This document shows positions 27,896 through 33,276 of a stretch of DNA of 33,276 bases, in pieces (positions within the stretch are counted from its first letter, which is position 1; every line of letters begins with the position of its first letter). The position numbers and the translations under genes were made by a program. Source of the stretch: Candidatus Cloacimonadota bacterium (GTDB lineage: Bacteria; Cloacimonadota; Cloacimonadia; Cloacimonadales; TCS61); contig JAIPGP010000040.1 of assembly GCA_021735645.1 (NCBI GenBank), positions 1 through 33,276 of the forward strand. Direction: 5' to 3'. The notes under the pieces are model-generated. The model was not told the origin of the DNA, did no database searches, and saw only the letters and a list, made by a program, of their open reading frames with translations.

Positions 27896-29260
27896 ATGAT
27901 TGAGAAATTAAAGAGTTTATTGCAGAGAGTAGAAGCCGATTATGCCGATATTCGCTATGAAACAAAAGACACCGGCATTCTGCAATTCAGTAATGAGGAG
28001 CTAACGGCTGTAACCAGCAGTCGTACAGACGGCTACGTTATCCGAATATTAAAGGATGGAGGTTTTGCAGCAGCTGCCTTCACCGCCTGGGAAGATGCAG
28101 AGGATGCAATCAACTCTGCGTTGCAAAGTGCAGCAGTGATGGGAGAATACCGCACCAGTCCAGTAGTTCTGGCTGAAGCGGAAATTGTGAAAGACCGCTA
28201 TAGACCGGTTTTGATCGAAGACCCGCGCCAGGTGAGTCTGGAAGAGAAGATTGCTCTTATGAAAAAATACGTCAGCATCCCTTTACAGCAGAAAGAAATC
28301 ATTAACGTCGATCTTACTTATGCTGATGTTATTAGAGAAAGGTATTTTGTTAATAGCGAAGGCAGTGAGATTTTTGAGGAACTGGTGACAACTGTCTTAT
28401 CTGGAGATATCAAGAGCAAGCGTGGTAATGTGATCCAGAATGTGCGGATATCAGCCGGAGGCAGTGATGGTTTTCAGCAAATCAGGGATCAGGAAGCGAA
28501 TTTTGAAAAGCGGACAGGCATTGCCATTGATCTGCTGAGTGCAGAACCGGTCAAAGGCGGGAAGTATAATTGCATCTTGAATCATTTAATGACGGGAGTA
28601 TTTACGCATGAGGCATTTGGACATTTTTCTGAAGCCGACCTCATAGAATCACTGCCGGCAATGCGGGAAAAGATGGAGATTGGCAATAAGCTGGGCTCTG
28701 ATCTGGTAAATATAATAGATGATGCTACGCAGCAGGGACTTTTGGGATATTATAAATATGACGATGAAGGGGTTCCGGTGCGGAAAGTGGAACTGATGAA
28801 GAACGGAGTTCTGACCGGGCGTCTGCATTCACGACGGACAGCGGCAGATTTTGCAGAACCTGTAAGTGGTCATAATATTGCAGAAGATTTCCGATATGCA
28901 CCCATAATCCGTATGGGTACCATTTATATCGATAAAGGAACAGACAGCTTTGAAGTGCTTTTGCAGAAGCTGGGTAATGGAATCTATCTTTGTGATCCCA
29001 AGGGTGGTCAAACTGCTGGTGATAGTTTCACTTTTGGAGCACAATACGGTTACGAAGTTAAAGACGGCAAGCTGGGCAAAATGCTGCGGGATATTAATGT
29101 TTCCGGTAATCTCTATGAAACATTGCAGAATATTACAGCAATTGGTGATGACCTGAAATTCACCAAACGAGGTGGCTGTGGAAAGGGACAAACCAATATT
29201 CGATCCTGCTTTGGTGGCCCGCAAATCATTGTAAATAATCTAGTGATCGGAGGTAACTAA
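27896..29260 (+). CDS. tldD: TldD metalloprotease subunit
   Basis: HEAFGHFSEADL contains the TldD HExxxH motif; GGQTAGDSFTFGAQYGYEV; C-terminal GGCGKGQ. GGGAG lies before ATG 27896 (MIEKLK); track start is 27884. Confidence 0.9.
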   Translation: MIEKLKSLLQRVEADYADIRYETKDTGILQFSNEELTAVTSSRTDGYVIRILKDGGFAAAAFTAWEDAEDAINSALQSAAVMGEYRTSPVVLAEAEIVKDRYRPVLIEDPRQVSLEEKIALMKKYVSIPLQQKEIINVDLTYADVIRERYFVNSEGSEIFEELVTTVLSGDIKSKRGNVIQNVRISAGGSDGFQQIRDQEANFEKRTGIAIDLLSAEPVKGGKYNCILNHLMTGVFTHEAFGHFSEADLIESLPAMREKMEIGNKLGSDLVNIIDDATQQGLLGYYKYDDEGVPVRKVELMKNGVLTGRLHSRRTAADFAEPVSGHNIAEDFRYAPIIRMGTIYIDKGTDSFEVLLQKLGNGIYLCDPKGGQTAGDSFTFGAQYGYEVKDGKLGKMLRDINVSGNLYETLQNITAIGDDLKFTKRGGCGKGQTNIRSCFGGPQIIVNNLVIGGN

Positions 29261-30546
29261 TGAGAAATTTATTAGATTCTGCAAAAGATAATTTTGACCA
29301 GGTGGAAACCTACCGGATCAAGGAAACTTCTACGCAAATGCAGTTACAGAATTCGGCTTTGCAAAATATTGACAACAGCATTCAATCGGCTATTAGTCTG
29401 CGGGTGATCCGTAACCAGAAACTGGGCTTTGCCTATACACGTAACCTGCAATCAAATGAAGATCTGATAAAAAACGCTGAAAACTCCTTATTGGGCGGTG
29501 TTGCTGCAGGTTACCAGTTTCCACACAGTCCCCTGGTGGAAGCGCTGGAAAGCTATAATCCCGGGATTGAACAGCTGAATGCAGGTGTGATCGCAGAAGA
29601 ATGCCAGAGAGTGAATAACTATATTAAGCAGCACACAAATGCAGAGACGGAGATTTATGCCGGCAAAAATATCAGCAGCATTGAACTGATGAATAGTCAT
29701 GGCACAAATCTTACCCATATAAACAGTACTTATTACCTCTATTTCAGTCTGATGTATCCGGGAAGTGCTTCCGGGATAAGCTATTGCCTGATGAATATGG
29801 GCTTTCGGGAATTTGATAAAGTAATCCTTGATAAATTGATTGAAAAGTATCAGGCAGGCAGGTCTGTTGTGCATCCTGAGAGTGGTGCTATGCAGGTATT
29901 ATTTACTCCTGCCACTATGTATGCTCTCACCTGGCGGATTTCACTGGGTATCAGTTCCCGCAGTTATTATGATAAGATCACACCAATTGCTGATAAGCAG
30001 GGAGTGCGGATATTTGATCAGAAATTAAACTTTCATTCTGATCCTTTGGATGAGCGTTTTCCGGGCTCTCGTCCTTTTGATGATGAAGGAGTCGTTTGTC
30101 ATCGGCATAATCTGATCCAGAATGGAGTATTTGAAAAAAGATATAATGACCTGAATTATGCTTCCCGATTAAATGAAAGGCCTACCGGACATGGCTTTCG
30201 AGCTTCTATGACATCTCTGCCGGCTCCTGCGCTGCATCATTTGCAGATGACTCCCGGGCATGACAGCTTTGAGGATATGGTGAAAGGTATGAAAAGAGGT
30301 GTGATACTGGAAAGTATTCTGGGAGCACATAGCGGAAACCTGCCTAATGGAGATTTCTCCATTGGTGTAGCTCCGGCATTGTATGTGGAAAATGGCAGGA
30401 TAATCGGCAGACTCAAGGAAGGAATGGTTTCGGGAAATATCTATCAAATCCTGAAAAAGGTTGATGCTGTGGAAGACACGCTTTATGCTACCGGCTCAAG
30501 CTGGCTCCCATCTATTCTGGTTGATGGAGTGCGGGTAGATATTTAG
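29260..30546 (+). CDS. tldE: TldE/PmbA-family partner subunit
   Basis: 428 aa, immediately follows tldD (1-nt overlap); TldD/PmbA-family similarity (GSRPFDDEGV; SGNIYQILKKVDAV). Confidence 0.85.
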   Translation: MRNLLDSAKDNFDQVETYRIKETSTQMQLQNSALQNIDNSIQSAISLRVIRNQKLGFAYTRNLQSNEDLIKNAENSLLGGVAAGYQFPHSPLVEALESYNPGIEQLNAGVIAEECQRVNNYIKQHTNAETEIYAGKNISSIELMNSHGTNLTHINSTYYLYFSLMYPGSASGISYCLMNMGFREFDKVILDKLIEKYQAGRSVVHPESGAMQVLFTPATMYALTWRISLGISSRSYYDKITPIADKQGVRIFDQKLNFHSDPLDERFPGSRPFDDEGVVCHRHNLIQNGVFEKRYNDLNYASRLNERPTGHGFRASMTSLPAPALHHLQMTPGHDSFEDMVKGMKRGVILESILGAHSGNLPNGDFSIGVAPALYVENGRIIGRLKEGMVSGNIYQILKKVDAVEDTLYATGSSWLPSILVDGVRVDI

Positions 30547-30566
30547 AGAGTTGGGTTGAGGTTTTT

Positions 30567-30606
30567 TATAAGACCTATAGGTCCTATAAGTCCTATAGGT
30601 CTTATA
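30567..30606. repeat. 9-nt-period repeat forming a perfect 15-bp inverted repeat between convergent genes
   Basis: TATAAGACCTATAGG (30567-30581) - TCCTATAAGT - CCTATAGGTCTTATA (30592-30606). Confidence 0.85.
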
Positions 30607-30623
30607 TTTATGGTGGTGACTTA

Positions 30624-32378
30624 TTACGGTTTCCGGTTCAGAAATTCATGGGCATTATATAATCTGTAATATTCACCCCTCGCAGCGAGCAGTTTTGCAT
30701 GACTGCCCTGTTCTATTATGCAGCCATCTTTGAGCACGAGTATCTCATCAGCATTCTGCACAGTGGTAAGTCGATGTGCAATTATAAAGGTAGTTCGATT
30801 TCTGGCAAGTTGATTGATCGCCTGCTGTATTTTCACTTCCGCTTCATTATCAAGTGCAGAAGTTGCTTCATCCATTAGCAAAATTGGGGCATTTTTTAGA
30901 ATCGCTCGAGCAATGGCAATCCTCTGTCTTTGACCTCCTGATAATACAACACCTCTTTCAGCCAGCGGTGTATCATAAGCATTAGGAAGCTTTTTGATAA
31001 AATCATCAGCATTAGCCATCCGGGCAGCTTCTTCTACTTCTCTATCACTGGCACCTATTCTACCATAGCGGATATTTTCCCGGATCGTGCCCCAGAATAA
31101 AAAGCCTTCCTGCATAACTAAAGATATATTCTGCCGCAGCCAGAAAATCTGCAGTTCTTTTATATTTATCCCATCCAGCAGAATTTTCCCTGCCGTAGGA
31201 TCATAAAATCTCATCAGCAGGTTAAATACAGTTGTTTTCCCACTGCCACTGGCTCCCACCAAGGCAATGGTTTTCCCAGGAGAAATGCTGATATTTAAGT
31301 CCTGCAAGGCTGCCTGATTTGTTCCTTCATAATAAAAAGTGACATTTTCAAATTGAAAAGCGCCTTCGGCAGCTCCTTTCGGAATAACGGGAAAGACAAT
31401 TTCCGGGGGCTGCGGTATGGTATCCAGCACAGCATATATTCGCTGGATGGAACTCATTCCGGCTTCGATTATTGCAGTAGTGCTGCTTAACCTGATTATG
31501 GGATTATATAGAAAACCCAGGTATGTATAAAATGCTACGATCTCTCCTGTGGTCATTGTTCCATAGCGTATCGCATAATAACTGCCCATGCTCAAAACCA
31601 GCAAAATACCAAATAAAGTCAAATATTCTGTTAACCCGCCAAAAAGAGCATTGAATGTATAAGTCTTTATCCGCAGACGCCGGTCTTCTTCGAGATATTT
31701 ATTAAATTGCTGCATTCTTTCCTGTTCAAGATTAAAGGCACGAACAACCCTGATGCCGGCAATGGAGTCATGAAACTCGCTGGATAGCTGGGCATAATTC
31801 TCTCTGATTGAGCGGTTCATTTCACCGATGTTTCGCCGGAAATATTTATGTACCAAGGCATATACGGGCAGTATCATGATGGAAATCAACGCCAGCTTGA
31901 AATTCATAAACATTAGTATTGTTCCTATGATCAGGATCAGCAGCAGGTCTTCCAGAAGATAGATGAGCGAATTAGTGGTCATCATTTCCGTATTCATCAC
32001 GTCATCCAGCATGTGATTCATGATATCTCCTGTTTTATTATCATCAAAGTAGATAAATGAGAGTAATTGAAAATGATGCATCAGCTTGTTCCGCAGATCA
32101 TATATATAATGATACCCAAAATTGAGCATCCGGTTATTTCGCCAGATAAAAGCACCCATCCGAATAAGATAAAGCCCTGCCAGAACTACTGCGCTTCTGG
32201 CTAATGGCTCAAAATCACCTTCTGGTATATAAACATCTATTATATCTCGAAAAAATCGAGGCAACATCGTCTGTATCCATACAATCACCAGCATCATTGC
32301 CAGCGCAATTGAAAGATATTTCCAGTAAGGCTGCGTGGATTTCACGTAACGTAAAAAATAGCTGCTCTGCTTTGGCAT
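30624..32378 (-). CDS. ABC exporter (fused TM and ATPase; MsbA/multidrug-like)
   Basis: Walker A GASGSGKTT, signature LSGGQRQRIAIARAILK, Walker B ILLMDEATSALD; TM domain with MTTGEIVAFYTYLGFLYNPI. Probable start MPKQSSYFLRY (32378) or MDGEK (32393) rather than 32483. Confidence 0.93.
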   Translation of the reverse strand: MPKQSSYFLRYVKSTQPYWKYLSIALAMMLVIVWIQTMLPRFFRDIIDVYIPEGDFEPLARSAVVLAGLYLIRMGAFIWRNNRMLNFGYHYIYDLRNKLMHHFQLLSFIYFDDNKTGDIMNHMLDDVMNTEMMTTNSLIYLLEDLLLILIIGTILMFMNFKLALISIMILPVYALVHKYFRRNIGEMNRSIRENYAQLSSEFHDSIAGIRVVRAFNLEQERMQQFNKYLEEDRRLRIKTYTFNALFGGLTEYLTLFGILLVLSMGSYYAIRYGTMTTGEIVAFYTYLGFLYNPIIRLSSTTAIIEAGMSSIQRIYAVLDTIPQPPEIVFPVIPKGAAEGAFQFENVTFYYEGTNQAALQDLNISISPGKTIALVGASGSGKTTVFNLLMRFYDPTAGKILLDGINIKELQIFWLRQNISLVMQEGFLFWGTIRENIRYGRIGASDREVEEAARMANADDFIKKLPNAYDTPLAERGVVLSGGQRQRIAIARAILKNAPILLMDEATSALDNEAEVKIQQAINQLARNRTTFIIAHRLTTVQNADEILVLKDGCIIEQGSHAKLLAARGEYYRLYNAHEFLNRKP

Positions 32379-32466
32379 TTTTTCCCCATCCATTATTATT
32401 ACTTGTATTTTTTGCTGACCTGATAATTCTGGCAACAAATTTAGCATATTTTTTTTACCGCTCAGG

Positions 32467-32482
32467 AATAAGCATTGCGTCA
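32467..32482. repeat. Left arm of 16-bp inverted repeat
   Basis: AATAAGCATTGCGTCA, exact reverse complement of 32697-32712. Confidence 0.85.
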
Positions 32483-32616
32483 ATCTTTAAAAAAAGCAAG
32501 ATGCAAAAAGAAAAGGTATTCCACTCACGGTATTTTTACATTTCTTCTTAAGCATTACCTCATAAATATCTGTGATTTTTAACTTGTTCTTTTAAATTCT
32601 ATCTGCGTTGTTCATC

Positions 32617-32642
32617 GCTTCAATATCAAAGGATATTGAAGC
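32617..32642. repeat. 11-bp perfect hairpin
   Basis: GCTTCAATATC aaag GATATTGAAGC. Confidence 0.8.
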
Positions 32643-32696
32643 TCTTCTCGCCGTATATAATTCAAAATTACTGCGTTAAAATGTGACACATATTTA

Positions 32697-32712
32697 TGAC
32701 GCAATGCTTATT
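32697..32712. repeat. Right arm of 16-bp inverted repeat
   Basis: TGACGCAATGCTTATT. Confidence 0.85.
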
Positions 32713-32880
32713 ATTGATTTTAGAAAATTGTCGGTCACATTTTTACACTTTTTCCCTAATACATGCCCCGTATTTTATTTTTCTTTGATATTTTTATTCA
32801 GCAAATCCAGATCAATCATCTCTTATCATTCCCTTATTCAATATTGTTCGTGTTTGTTCGCGGCTAAACAATTCTTACAT

Positions 32881-33000
32881 TTTATGTAGCTTAATCCTCC
32901 CGGATTAAGCCTTTTATTTCCATCAAACTGGAAAGTTTGATCTACATCTAACATGCTCTCGTTCTTCACATTACATTCTCCGTGTGGTCAGTGTGGTCGG
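32881..33000 (+). repeat. 120-bp direct repeat, copy 1
   Basis: tttatgtagcttaatcctcccggattaagc...ctccgtgtggtcagtgtggtcgg; ~4 mismatches to copy 2; contains two hairpins. Confidence 0.95.
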
Positions 33001-33018
33001 TGGTTAAAATTGAATTGC

Positions 33019-33138
33019 TTTATGTAGCTTAATCCTCCCGGATTAAGCCTTTTATTTCCATCAAACTGGAAAATTTGATCTACATCTAACATGCCCTCGA
33101 TCTTAACATTACATTCTCCGTGTGGTCAGTGTGGTCGG
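33019..33138 (+). repeat. 120-bp direct repeat, copy 2, interrupted by the group II intron
   Basis: Same unit at 138-bp offset; homology ends at ...gtggtcgg|gtgcg. Confidence 0.95.
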
Positions 33139-33276
33139 GTGCGTCACGAAGTGGTGTGCCTCTAACTGGTGAAAGTCCAGTCCGGTTAATTTTCTGTTCA
33201 GCCGGAAGTGAAAAAGATGGTTATCTCCAGTAATGGAATAATCAAAGCTCTTTGAATCGGTAAGTAAGCCGTAGCG
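33139..33276 (+). mobile_element. Group II intron, 5' part (domain I), truncated by window end
   Basis: GTGCG 5' end exactly at the repeat interruption; AACTGGTGAAAGTCCAGTC and GAATCGGTAAGTAAGCCGTAGCG resemble bacterial group II intron domain I. Confidence 0.85.

Noticed and set aside
28829-29874. Minus-strand ORFs 28829-29224 and 29488-29874
   Set aside because: Antisense to tldD/tldE with no domain or RBS support.
32204-32551. 115-aa plus-strand ORF overlapping the ABC exporter start
   Set aside because: Antisense to the exporter N-terminus; no supporting motif.

Overview
The gene content and style (serial C25/gingipain-like proteins, Por/T9SS-type C-terminal sorting tails, enigmatic intergenic repeats) resemble a Cloacimonadota- or FCB-group-like bacterium; this taxonomy is inference. 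From left to right: (i) the right end of an integrative element (DUF4373-like replisome organizer, excisionase-like HTH, orphan hypothetical, tyrosine integrase) ending in a 28-bp 3' tRNA fragment, probably an att site. (ii) A minus-strand housekeeping operon: folC, tmk, S41 C-terminal processing protease. (iii) A ~19-kb minus-strand array of five large predicted secreted proteins in the order A-B-X-B'-A', where A/A' are paralogous unknown proteins, B/B' are C25-like proteins and X is a parallel beta-helix protein, followed by a pilin-like protein. (iv) A divergent intergenic region with two 15-bp palindromes spaced 30 bp, a near-perfect sigma-54 (-24/-12) promoter, two tandem unannotated micro-ORFs (19 and 20 aa) that align without gaps (shared W-N-x-R-[KR]-x-R-[FY]), and a structured RNA segment, all upstream of a tldD-tldE pair. 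This is my best candidate for an undescribed system. (v) A convergent ABC exporter. (vi) A tandem 120-bp repeat whose second copy is interrupted exactly where a group II intron 5' end begins; the intron runs off the window. No searches or folding programs were run.
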